Shown in pieces: positions 38,350-48,121 of a stretch of 64,000 nucleotides of DNA. Origin of the DNA: Portulaca oleracea (taxonomy: Eukaryota > Streptophyta > Magnoliopsida > Caryophyllales > Portulacaceae); contig CM055875.1 of assembly GCA_029582165.1 (NCBI GenBank), forward strand, positions 30,500,644-30,564,643, given 5' to 3'. How positions within the stretch are numbered: the stretch's first letter is position 1; every line of letters starts with the position of its first letter. Position numbers and translations under genes: made by a program. The notes below the pieces were generated by a model, which saw only the letters and a program-made list of their open reading frames with translations, was not told the DNA's origin and ran no database searches.

Positions 38350-38683
38350 TCTAATTGTAGGATGGAAAAATATTTAGAAATTCCCACCACTTTTGCTAAA
38401 ATGGTGGGAAATTTTCTTACCAACATTTTTCCTACGATTTCAAAATGGTTGGAAAAACGATTGGTAATCCAATCGTGTTTCAAACAGTAAGAAAAAAGTT
38501 GGTAGGAAAAATTACTCATCATTTTAGCAAAAGTAGTTAAAATTCCTAACTGTTTTCTACGTAAAACTAAAAAAATAGTTAGAAAATTAAAAAATATGAA
38601 ATAAATGCTAAAATGATTGATTTTTTCAACCATTTTAAATTGCTTGGAAGATATGATCGATAACACACATACTTTTAGTAATG
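38350..38683 (-). mobile_element. CACTA-like element or terminal fragment
   Basis: Minus-strand reading starts CATTACTAAAAGTATGTGTG and follows the same subterminal repeats as 18271 onward. The plus-strand left part holds ACCACTTTTGCTAAAATGGT, also shared. No transposase is present. The short repeats GTCATTTGATTTA just upstream (38300-38340) may belong to it. Confidence 0.45.
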
Positions 38684-39084
38684 GTAGGGTTGAGGTGGAA
38701 ATTAAGGAGTTAGCAATCAATGGATATGTACCACAAAAAAGATGGCCAATTAATCATGATATTACATATTTGATTTTGGAATGGAAATGTCTTAGTCAAA
38801 TTAGGTGGGATCAGTTGGAGTCGCATCAAAGGAGTGGTAGATAATCTTGCAATTTGTAAAACTTATGTTAACTCATCATCATCACACCATCATACTCATG
38901 ATTGGGTGAATGTGAGATCAAAAAAGGCATACTCCAAGGCCAAAACAAAACAATACCCCACCACCAGTTTTTTTTAATTTATTTTTTTATTTTTTTAAAA
39001 CAACAAAGGTAAGATTGTGTAAATTGATAACATATAATCAGAGTGATTTTATCCAATTTTCTATATTGCTCTTTCACCTGATTT

Positions 39085-39626
39085 GGATATATAGGATCCG
39101 ATTTTTGGATGATTGGTGTTGGATTATAATATATCAATTTTTATTATTGGACAATAATATTTCTGATCTTTATACCTAGATGACATTATTATACCAACGG
39201 TAATTAATGAGGTGGTGAACATGTCTCCATACTGTGACCGATGGAGGGAAAACAAACCTACCCCAACCCAATAACCCCATTAACCCCTCAATTTTCTTCA
39301 CTAACCCACATTATAAAACATGGGTTGGTCGTGTGCCACGTAAATACGGAGACCGATTCACCACTCCTTTAGTTATTGTGATATGACCGAACTTTTTAAC
39401 ATGGATTAGTAAGAAAAATGGAGGGATTAATGGGATTACATTGCAATGGCAGATTAATGTCCCTCGAATTTTCACGTCATCAGAGAGACTAGTTCACTAG
39501 CCACCACCCCCTTAATATAATAATCTCACCTGAGTATAAAGGTCGCGAATATTGTTGTCCAATAATAAAGGTTGGTATATTACAATCCAATACCCTATAA
39601 ATCGATATATTTGTCCTCTAATATCT
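39085..39626. mobile_element. MITE-like inverted repeat
   Basis: The left arm (TTGGATTATAATATATCAAT, TTATTATTGGACAATAATAT) is the imperfect complement of the right arm (ATATTGTTGTCCAATAATAA, GGTATATTACAATCCAATAC). It resembles in style the TATTGGACAATAA-bearing MITE at 22794. No duplication identified, so the ends are approximate. Confidence 0.55.
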
Positions 39627-40829
39627 CATTTGAATATTATGACATAAGGAATTAGAGATTTACATTTCCCTCTATTAAACTCACTGATTACATAATTCAT
39701 CATAATTTCTATTTATCTATTGCTGATTAAAATTTTCACAGTCAATCTTTAATGTGTTTAATTTCTTTTTCAAACTAGCCTTGTATATCTCGAGCGATGA
39801 ACGGAATATTTTTCAGTATTTATATGTAATTTATTTTCGAAGTAATTAAAAATTATCAATTCAAATAATAATATGGACTAATAAAAAGTTAATACAACTT
39901 TTGTTCTATCATTATTTATGTATTTCTTTGTACAAATTGTCTTCAAAATTAACTTAGATGATCTATTAGTGGAATGGTTTTAAAATCTATTATATTTTCA
40001 ATCTTGTCTTAATTATCTATAATAAAGAACAATAGTAAAAAAATTTATTAGTGAATTTTAATAAATGCAAGAACACTATAGTTTGCTTCTAATCTTTCTC
40101 AATAGCATCCAAAAAAGTATTTAATCTTAAACATGTGAATAAATTATCAAGATAATAGAAACAACTTGTGTACATTATAAACATAATGTTGTCGGAAACT
40201 TGTTTTTATGAAATAAACATGAAACTTTTTATAAAATAATTAAAATTAAAAAAGGTTGTAGAAAATACAAAGCATTAGTATTTAGTAATTAATAATTAAT
40301 AATCACATTAATAAACAATTATTAATTCTAAAGTTTAAGTATATATCAACAATCAAGACATAAATCAAAACAAAGTTGCACTACATTGTTTTTCACAACA
40401 AAAAGACATTAGTTTACAATTTTTTTTATCATAATGTTTAGAAAAAGTTTATTTTCTTTTTAAATTGAAAATACCGAAAAATAATAGGAATCCCTAGGTC
40501 GGACGATATCTAACACAACATATGAATGAATAGAAACTCAGAATCCCATGATGGAAATGCGATTACCTTATCCAACTTCTTGCGAACCAACAACAGGCAT
40601 TTACAAAATTTCTTCCAAGTAGACTGCCTACCTATAACATTCGCATCCGTACATTGAGGCATAGGTATTAAAGTCACTAAGTGAGCCATACATTAAGCAT
40701 AGGTAAACCGACCGACCTTTACAACAATCAAATACTATATTCCAAACAAAATAATACTCTTTAATAAAATCCAAGGAGTCTTATGGTTTTCCAAAATAAA
40801 TTGCTAGAGTTGTTATTGGCGGATAAAAA
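39627..40829. other. AT-rich intergenic region
   Basis: No gene or element recognised. Confidence 0.4.
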
Positions 40830-41016
40830 TATTCAGAATTCACTCATCCATGAGTAAAAATGTCTCACATCGGAAAAGTAAAGAGAAAGAACATGATATA
40901 TAAATCAAGTGAGTTACTCCTCCTAACACCAATTGGTTTTAAGATGAAACCTTACTTAACTTGTATACCATGGGCCTTGGTTGAAGTGAGCTCCCCCCTT
41001 GGATCTCCTCAACAAG

Positions 41017-41028
41017 TGGTATCAGAGC
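41017..41028 (+). promoter_or_regulatory. tRNA-iMet primer binding site of TRIM-A
   Basis: TGGTATCAGAGC, two bases after the 5' LTR, is the standard complement of plant initiator tRNA-Met used to prime minus-strand synthesis. Confidence 0.9.
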
Positions 41029-41384
41029 CGATGGTTCATTCGGCTGGGGCACGCAAGGAGGGGGAAGATCACCATGGACAGAAGCAGGGACCATAACGCG
41101 TGCGCGGCTGGGTCTCCTAAATGCGCAGAGTGGTGGCATAAGGTGCGGTTGGGATTCTTGAGGCAGAGTGGTGACATGAGACTCAGGTGGAGTAGGGTGC
41201 GACTCTATGGAGTAAGGTGCGACAAGGACTCTTGAGGCAGAGTGGTGGCATGAGACTCAGGTGGAGTAGAGTGCGGCTCTATAGAGTAACGTACGTCTAT
41301 GATGGGCTCTTGATGGTGACTTGAAACCTTGGCAAAAAGAGGCTTTCAATCAAGGGGGAAGGCTTCATGTGTGAAGGGGGAGAT

Positions 41385-42470
41385 TGTAACGCCCCGGCCT
41401 ACTCCCAGGCCGCGGACATAATCAATAGTTGCTTTAAGGATCCCTGAGTCTTTCCAACATGCTTCGTCCTCGCTCACACGCTGCTTGAGAAAAGTTCCCA
41501 ACGGATGAGCTACTATAAAAGAAGGTGCACCTTAGTGATATAGGTAGTCATTTCAATCCTCTTAAGCCACACTTTAACAATATATTCGGGGTGTTACAAT
41601 CACCCCCACTTAAGCGCACAACGTCCTCGTTGTGCCTTAATACACTTCAGAATCTTTGCCCCGCTAGGTGACTGCCCATGACTCTCCCGTCCACTGGCGC
41701 AGCTCACGGCCGTAGCTCACGGTCGTAGGTCGACTCTGATACCATCTGTAACGCCCCGGATATGTGGTCAAAGTGTGGCTTAAAGGGTTTCAAATGACTA
41801 CTCATATCACTAAGGTGCGCCTTCTTTTATGAGAGCTCATCCATTGGAAACTCCTCAGTTAAGCGTGCTTGGCTGGGAGCAATCTTAGGATGGGTGACCT
41901 CCTGGGAAGTTTTCCCAGGCAACGTGTGAACGGGGACGAAACATGCTGGAAAGACTTGTGGTAATTTGTGTGGCCAGTCAGCGATCCTTGAAGCAGTTAT
42001 CGGTAATGTCTACGGCCCAGGAGGGGTCGGGGCGTCGTTACAGATAGTATTAGAGCCGACCCGTGATCGTGAGTTGCGCCAATGGACGGGAGATCCATGA
42101 ACAGTCACCTAGCGGAGCAAAGATTCTGGAGTGGATTATGGCACAACCGAGGACATTGTATGCTTAAGTGGGGGTGATTGTAATACCCCAGATATGATGT
42201 CAAAGTGTGGCTTAAAGGGTTTGAAATGACTACTTATATCACCAAGGTGCACCTTCTTTTATGGTAGCTCATCCGTTGGGAACTCATCAGTTAAGCATGC
42301 TTGGCTGTGAGTAATCTCGGGATGGGTGACCTCTTGGGAATTTTTCCCAAACAGCATGTGAGCGAGGACGAAGCACACTGGGAAGACTCGTGGTAATTTA
42401 TGGGGTCAGTCAGCGATCCTTAAAGCATTTATCGGTAATTTCCGCATCATAGGAGGGTCGGGGCGTTACA
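41385..42470. mobile_element. compound TRIM-B: three LTRs, two interiors head to head
   Basis: LTR-1 41385-41598 (reverse orientation, shortened), interior 41599-41746 in reverse orientation (ends CTCTGATACCATC), LTR-2 41747-42042 (forward), interior 42043-42178 in forward orientation (starts with a diverged primer site ATAGTATTAGAGCC and ends AAGTGGGGGTGAT), LTR-3 42179-42470 (forward). The outer ends TGTAACGCCCC and GGGGCGTTACA are perfect inverted repeats. The whole 1,086 bp is flanked by GAGAT on both sides (41380-41384 and 42471-42475). It carries no protein. Confidence 0.8.
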
Positions 42471-42592
42471 GAGATTGTTGGGATTCACCCATGAGTAAAA
42501 ATGTCCCACATCGAAAAAGTAAAAAGAAATGACATGATATATAGGTCAAGTGAGTTACTCCTCCTAAAACAAATTGGTTTTAAGATGGAACC

Positions 42593-42625
42593 TGTAACAC
42601 CCCGGGTATGGACCAGGGCGTTACA
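42593..42625. mobile_element. 33-bp mini-element with LTR-like ends and duplication
   Basis: Begins TGTAACACCCCGGG and ends CCAGGGCGTTACA, matching the ends of TRIM-B LTRs with nearly everything in between missing. It is flanked by GAACC at 42588-42592 and 42626-42630. Removing it and one GAACC restores the TRIM-A LTR wording (AAGATGGAACC then TCACTTAACTTG). Confidence 0.85.
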
Positions 42626-43449
42626 GAACCTCACTTAACTTGTGTACCATGGGCCTTGGTTAAAGTGAGCTCCCCCTGTAACACCCTCAGGTTACTAACC
42701 ACAAGATTAACTTAATGACTCACTAACCTAATGATTAGTAGCGGATAAACACCTGAGAGCATTACCGTCGTCCGTGTAAACGGACAAGGCTAAAATTACA
42801 ACCCAAGGCAGGCAATCAAGCATAAGACTAACTTAAACATGCATCATCAAGACACAATTTAACTTAACAACCTCAAGGCAACATAACACAACCCAATAAA
42901 AATTATACAAGCCGGAATATCAATGATTTCTCTTATTTTCTTCATAAAGTGCCTTTGACCACCTTCAATCTCCTCAAGATGCTCTAAGGTATCGTCCTTC
43001 CGGGGCTTTCCCTTTTCCTTTTTGCTGAGGTCCTTAAAACGAAAACATAAAACTTCGAAGAGTGAGATAAACTCAGTACGTATACCCCCAATAACGTAAG
43101 AATCTTTTCGAAGATAATTTTAGTTATTTAGCGCGGTTCCAAAAACATTAAAAGCAACGTAACTAACAGATAAACAATAAAAACAGCATAACTTACAATG
43201 CTTGACCTTAACTTAACCTGTACAAGAAGAAAATATTTAACCTGCAATTTAAGTCACAACTTAAAAGAAACATACTTATGAGTTCCTTCCTTTAAATAAT
43301 TAAATTAACAACAACCTTGTTTAAACGCAGCCTAAGACATGCACGATCTGATAGAGAACATAAGTAAAACCTTAACATAAACATGTCTTTAAACTCCCAT
43401 AAAACAAGACTTATAATCCCTTGAGAAGCCACATGTAAAACTTTATTTT

Positions 43450-43489
43450 GCTCTCTCTCTCTCTCTCTCTCTCTCTCGCTCTCTCTCTC
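43450..43489. repeat. (CT)n microsatellite
   Basis: About 20 CT units with one CG interruption, inside the outer LTR. Confidence 0.9.
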
Positions 43490-44838
43490 ACTTAGAAACT
43501 TAGAGTACATAAAACTTAAGCATGTAATCATAAACTTTACTTTACACTTGGTTGTCATGTTATTATCTTGAATGTCCCCTACTTGCGATCATCGGCTAAG
43601 CCTCCGTATGCGTATACCCGGACCGACCGGGAGATCCAGATGATGGATAAATATCCTATACTGACCATATTTTCATGGTGTGCAACTTAGGCACTATAGA
43701 CATATTTTTCCCTGATGTGCTCAAGGCACGGTTAACATGTTGTGCTCTAAGGCACGAGTCCCCTGGTGTGCACTAAGGCACGATTAAACATGGTGTGCTC
43801 CTATGACATGATTAAGCCTGAGCGGGGCCTTTATTAAATTTTAGAGAACTTGAAAACCTTGACCTTGGATTCTTAATACAAGTGGATCCTTAAACAACTT
43901 TTTAATTAAAACTTAAATATATCCTTGCAATCCTCTTGAATAAGGGTTGTACTTATAAGGAATTTATTCATGAAATAACTTTTAATATCCAAAGTGCGGA
44001 ATTACCGTAAAAATTTCTAACATAAAGGATGCATAGCATAAATACTTAGAGATAACCGTAAATTAACCTGATAAATCAACCTTGGTACCTAAAAATCCAT
44101 GAGAACTTGTATAGTCTTTTGAACATAAATCGTGAGAATTTACGTATAAACATAAATAATAAAATATACTTTCAGAACTTGGCATAAAAAGACTAATTCA
44201 CAATAATATGCATAAAATATCATGCAATATACGTACCTGAAGACTTAAAAACACACACTGGGCGCGCAGGGACTTGAACAACTTGAGTGCAACGAATCTT
44301 GGAAAGACTTAAAAAGAAACGAGAACATGAATTAGGATTCAACCTAGATGGGAGGATGGAAGAATAATTTTAATAAATCATTCGCGACTAGCTAACGAAT
44401 TTATTTTCTTAAGTCGCATTAAAGAGGTCATAACTCTTTCCACAAACACCATATCAAGGCATAAGAGGACTTTTTGGACAGCTTGAAACATTTACTACAA
44501 CTTTATAGTTCACCTCGAAGGACAAGGACGTGGTTAAGAAGGGAAAAACTCCCATTTCATTAAGCTGCTCAGAAAATAAGTACCCTAACTATACTTTTTT
44601 GGGGAGTCATTACCCGATCTACACTTATCGGTTTAGGGCCTATAGACTATCTATGGAAAGTTTGTGATTCATGCTCCAAACTTTATTCTAATCACCACTT
44701 AATTTACGCATGGGAAATGGTCGAATTTTAGCCAAGAACAGGGGCAACCACAAAGCATTTTCTGAAAACTCAGATTTTTGCCTCTCACATAAAAGCTCCT
44801 AGCTCTCTTTCCCGATATCCTATGAATGTGTACCATAC

Positions 44839-46390
44839 TGTGGGACCCGGGAAAATCCCCGTGGTATCCCTCGCGGTAAACAGCGAGTTGAAAGGGGTGT
44901 CTTTTCTTTGAGAAGATTTGCTTGAATTTCCGTTTAGATAAATTAAAACTAAAACTAAAGTAAACTCCCCTTTTTTTAGATCTTATTAAAGTTTGAGAAT
45001 TTTATTTATTCAGAAAGTGAACAGAAAATAAAAAAGAAAGAAACGAAAAAAAAGACAAACAGAGAACCCCGGGACTGGCTCGGGGCGGTTTACTGTAGCA
45101 ATACCTGCAGGTATTGCGCCTGCCCCGGCCTCGGGATCTGTTTCCGAGACAGAAAAAAAAATCTCTTTTTTTTAAGCTTTCTGAAACAGAAAATAAAATA
45201 CGAAAAAAAAGAAATAAAAGCGAGAAGAAATAAAAAAAAAGAAGACTCGAACCCGGGACCGAGGCAACGATACGTGCAGGTATCGTGGGTCGGGAATCCA
45301 GAAAATGGCCCTGATCCGGAAGTCAGGTCCAGGCTGTGGGTCGGGCCTGAGTACCGCCAGGTATTCTGTCCGTCCCGACCTCGGAACCTACTTCCGAACT
45401 TAGGGATTCGGACCAAAAAAACAAACTAAGAAAACTTGTATTTTCGTAATTAACTTTCTGAAATCCGAAAAAGAGAAATAAAAGAAAGAAAAGAAGAGAG
45501 AGTCGCCAATTAATTTTTGAACCATAATTAATAAACTCAAGAAAAAGAAGACTCCACAAACCACGAACCACGAGATTCGGATCCGGGGGTAAGGTTACGA
45601 ATTCGGGAATAAAAAATCTCGAATCCGCCCGTTCAACGAACGGACTTTATTAAACCGGTTAAATAAAAAGAAAGAAGAAGAGGGGAAAAGAAGAGAGTAG
45701 AACAGAGTATTAATTAGTGTAATTAGTGTTATTTAGTTACATACAAATGCAATAATAAAACGAGAAATAAATACAAGAAATAAAAGAATTGAACAAGAAC
45801 GTACCTTTTATTCACAAGCAATCCATATTATTTAGGTCGAGTTTAGGATTAACTCAAGTTACAAAATAATATAAATGGAGAAAGAATAGAGAAAAAGAAA
45901 ATAACGATGCCAATTTAGTGTATGCAAAAATGAGAGAAAAAGAGGGGAGAAGAAGAAGGTGAAATCACCAAGTGTCAATACGCTAGGGTGATTTCGGTGT
46001 AGGGTTTAAGTGAGGGATGAGAGGGGTTTTTATAGGAGAAAATAGGGTTGAAAATTTAGGTCAAAAAGGAGGGGGGAAAATGACCTAATACCACCAAGTA
46101 TTGGGCTTTTCTGGGAGCCCGGCTGCCGTGGCACGCAACCCTAGGCAGACGGAAGCGCCTTGGGTCGGGCAGAATCCGCCCCTAATACCTGGCGGTATGG
46201 CGGGCCGGATCTGCCTGGCCCGGGTCTGTTTCTGCGCCTTGGGCCGCATGCAGAAATGGTTTTGGGCTGATTTTTGGTTTTTTTTTTATTTTTTTTTTGC
46301 ATTTCACTTACTTTGGCATTTTTCCTAAAAACAAAATAAAAATAGTTACAATAATTACAATAATTACGAGACACTTTTTGGGTGTCTACA
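44839..46390 (-). repeat. 3' LTR of the Tat element
   Basis: 1,552 bp. On the plus strand it starts TGTGGGACCCGGG and ends GTGTCTACA. Highly similar to 61690-63238 along its whole length by eye; it lacks a ~20-bp internal duplication (TTTAGATCTTATTAAAG) found at about 61830-61864 in the other LTR, but keeps a dyad motif at 45351 that the other lost. Contains five dyad motifs. Confidence 0.92.
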
Positions 46391-46405
46391 GTTAGCCTCC
46401 ACTTT
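46391..46405 (-). promoter_or_regulatory. polypurine tract region of the Tat element
   Basis: On the minus strand AAAGTGGAGGCTAAC directly precedes the 3' LTR (TGTAGACACC). Position and purine richness fit plus-strand priming, although the tract is interrupted. Confidence 0.5.
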
Positions 46406-46455
46406 GATCGAGTCTGAGTAAGACGATGATCAAAGTATAGCCTGGAGTCTGATGT

Positions 46456-46808
46456 AGCTCGGTACCTCCCGATGTCGCTGAAATGTAGCTCAGTCTTTCC
46501 CGATGTCATTGAAATGTAGCTCAGTCTTTCCCGATGTCATTGAAAATGTAGCTCGGTCTTTCCCGATGTCGTTGAAAATGTAGCTCAGTCTTTCCCAATG
46601 TCGTTGAAAATGTAGCTCGGTCTTTCCCGATGTCGTTTGAAAATGTAGCTCGGTCTTTCCCGATGTCGTTTGAAAATGTAGCTCGGTCTTTCCCGATGTC
46701 GTCTGAAAATGTAGCTCGGTCTTTCCCGATGTCGTTGAAAATGTAGCTCAGTCTTTCCCGATGTCATTGAAAATGTGGCTCGGTCTTTCCCGATGTTGTT
46801 GAAAATGT
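46456..46808. repeat. 32-33-bp tandem array, 11 units
   Basis: Eleven head-to-tail units of 31-33 bp, each beginning AGCTCGGTCTTTCCCGATGT and ending GAAAATGT, with single-base variants. They lie 65 bp inside the 3' LTR. The regular minus-strand open frame (RHRERPSYIF repeats) results from the periodicity and is not a gene. Confidence 0.95.
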
Positions 46809-47179
46809 AACTTACCGAGGACGACGCAGCCATAAAAATTGAATTAAAATTATTTTCTGAGTTATATAGAAATTATATTTCCATATTTTCTCTCGAAAAT
46901 AATATATGTATTTTTTTTTTAATTTTTTTATATTTAGGGAGTATTAAAACAAAGGAAGTTTTAAATTCTCCTCCTAATAATTTCCTAGTCAATGTATGTT
47001 GAACCGGTCAAAGGTTCATTTAATTGGATTTAAGAATGAGTGGATGAGAGGTCATGGTGGAGCTTTTAAAAGAGTTGGTCTTCATTCTTATTCACACACA
47101 AGCATTTCAATCTCACTCTCACTTCCACTCACTCCTTCTCTCTCTAAGAAGCCCTCTTTCTCTCTCTAAGGGCACCCAC

Positions 47180-47810
47180 GGTCGAGCCATACCGCCAGGT
47201 GTGGTGGCTCCCGGACCCCGTTGTTGCCTGTCGACAATCGGCGAAACCAGGAGGCCCGGGGAGCATATCGCCAGGTACGATGTCTGTGCCTCGGTTTTCA
47301 AGCAGCAGGGTCACCGGAAAAAATCCGAGCCCGAGACTAGCATACCGCCAGGTGTGACTCTCGTCCGGCACCTGTGTACCTCGGTTTCAGAAGCGGTCGT
47401 CGGAAAATCCGAGCCCGAACAAAGATACCGCCAGTGTGGTATCGTCCGCGCCTGTGTACCTCGGTTTTCGCGCAGCAGGGTCGCCGGAAAAATTCGAGCC
47501 CGAGACCAGCATACCGCCAGGTGTGTCTGTCGTCCGGCGCCGGTGTACCTCGGTTTTTGCGCAGCAGACTCGCCGGAAAACGCAGCTGGAGTTTCGGGTT
47601 TCGCCGGAAAAAACACATACTGCCAGGTATCATCAGCTGTTTCCCCGAATTTTTGTGCCCAATTTCTGGATTTAGAATTTTCCGGGCTGAAAATTTCAGA
47701 CCATGCCGCCAGGTGTGGGTTTTCTTCCCTCGGTTTTCGAACCGGTCTTTCATCTTCGAGTCTTCGCCGGAACACTGATCGCCGGCCATACCGCCAGGTA
47801 TTCCCTGGTT
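47180..47810 (+). repeat. 75-105-bp repeats each carrying the dyad motif
   Basis: Units share TGTACCTCGGTTTTCGCGCA, CGCCGGAAAA, CGAGCCCGAGAC and CATACCGCCAGGTGTG. Motif positions are 47189, 47265, 47342, 47425, 47511, 47616, 47703 and 47788. The array is GC-rich compared with its surroundings and lies in what would be the leader of the antisense gene that follows. A CT-rich leader-like stretch precedes it (47090-47180). Confidence 0.85.
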
Positions 47811-48121
47811 TCAGCCGATTTTGTTCGTTTTTCTTTTTTTTTTTTGAAAATGTCACCGAAGTTAATTCAGGTTTCCGCCAAGTATTACTGTTCCGGCAAC
47901 AATCTTTCGGCTCTGGTTTTCTTGAGACCGGATCCGGAAATCGGTCAATTAAAATCGAACCCATACCTGGCGATATTGTTTCGGGTCCGGGCCCGAGTTT
48001 GACCCATTCCAGTTTACGGGTCAACTTTATAACTTGGGGTTTGCTCCGGGTTTGCTTCATACCTGCTTGTATGGTCTCGGAATTTTGATTTTCCTTTGCG
48101 TTTTGCAGCTTGCTTTTGATA

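Larger units (their letters stand above)
40830..42676 (+). mobile_element. TRIM family A copy, broken by nested insertions
   Basis: The 5' LTR runs to 41014 (ends CTCCTCAACA) and is followed at once by a primer binding site. The internal region (41015-41384) is non-coding and ends in a purine tract GAAGGGGGAGAT. The 3' LTR restarts at 42476 (TGTTGGGATTCACCCATGAG) after the insertion at 41385-42470. It is itself interrupted by a 33-bp element (42593-42625) and then cut off at 42676 by a larger LTR element. Its 5' start is slightly rearranged compared with the 3' LTR. Confidence 0.8.

Noticed and set aside
41598..41746. tRNA-like sequence near CTCTGATACCATC
   Set aside because: It is the complement of an LTR-element primer binding site, not a folded tRNA gene.
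46456..46808. CRISPR-like array
   Set aside because: Units abut with no unique spacers, there are no cas genes, and the genome is a plant's.
46141..46833. Minus-strand frames with RHRERPSYIF repeats near the 3' LTR
   Set aside because: Period equals the 33-bp DNA repeat; it lies in the untranslated 3' region of the element.
47311..48060. Minus-strand 249-residue frame over the GC-rich repeats
   Set aside because: It overlaps the dyad-motif repeats, follows their period and has no domain; the antisense-gene leader explains the region better.
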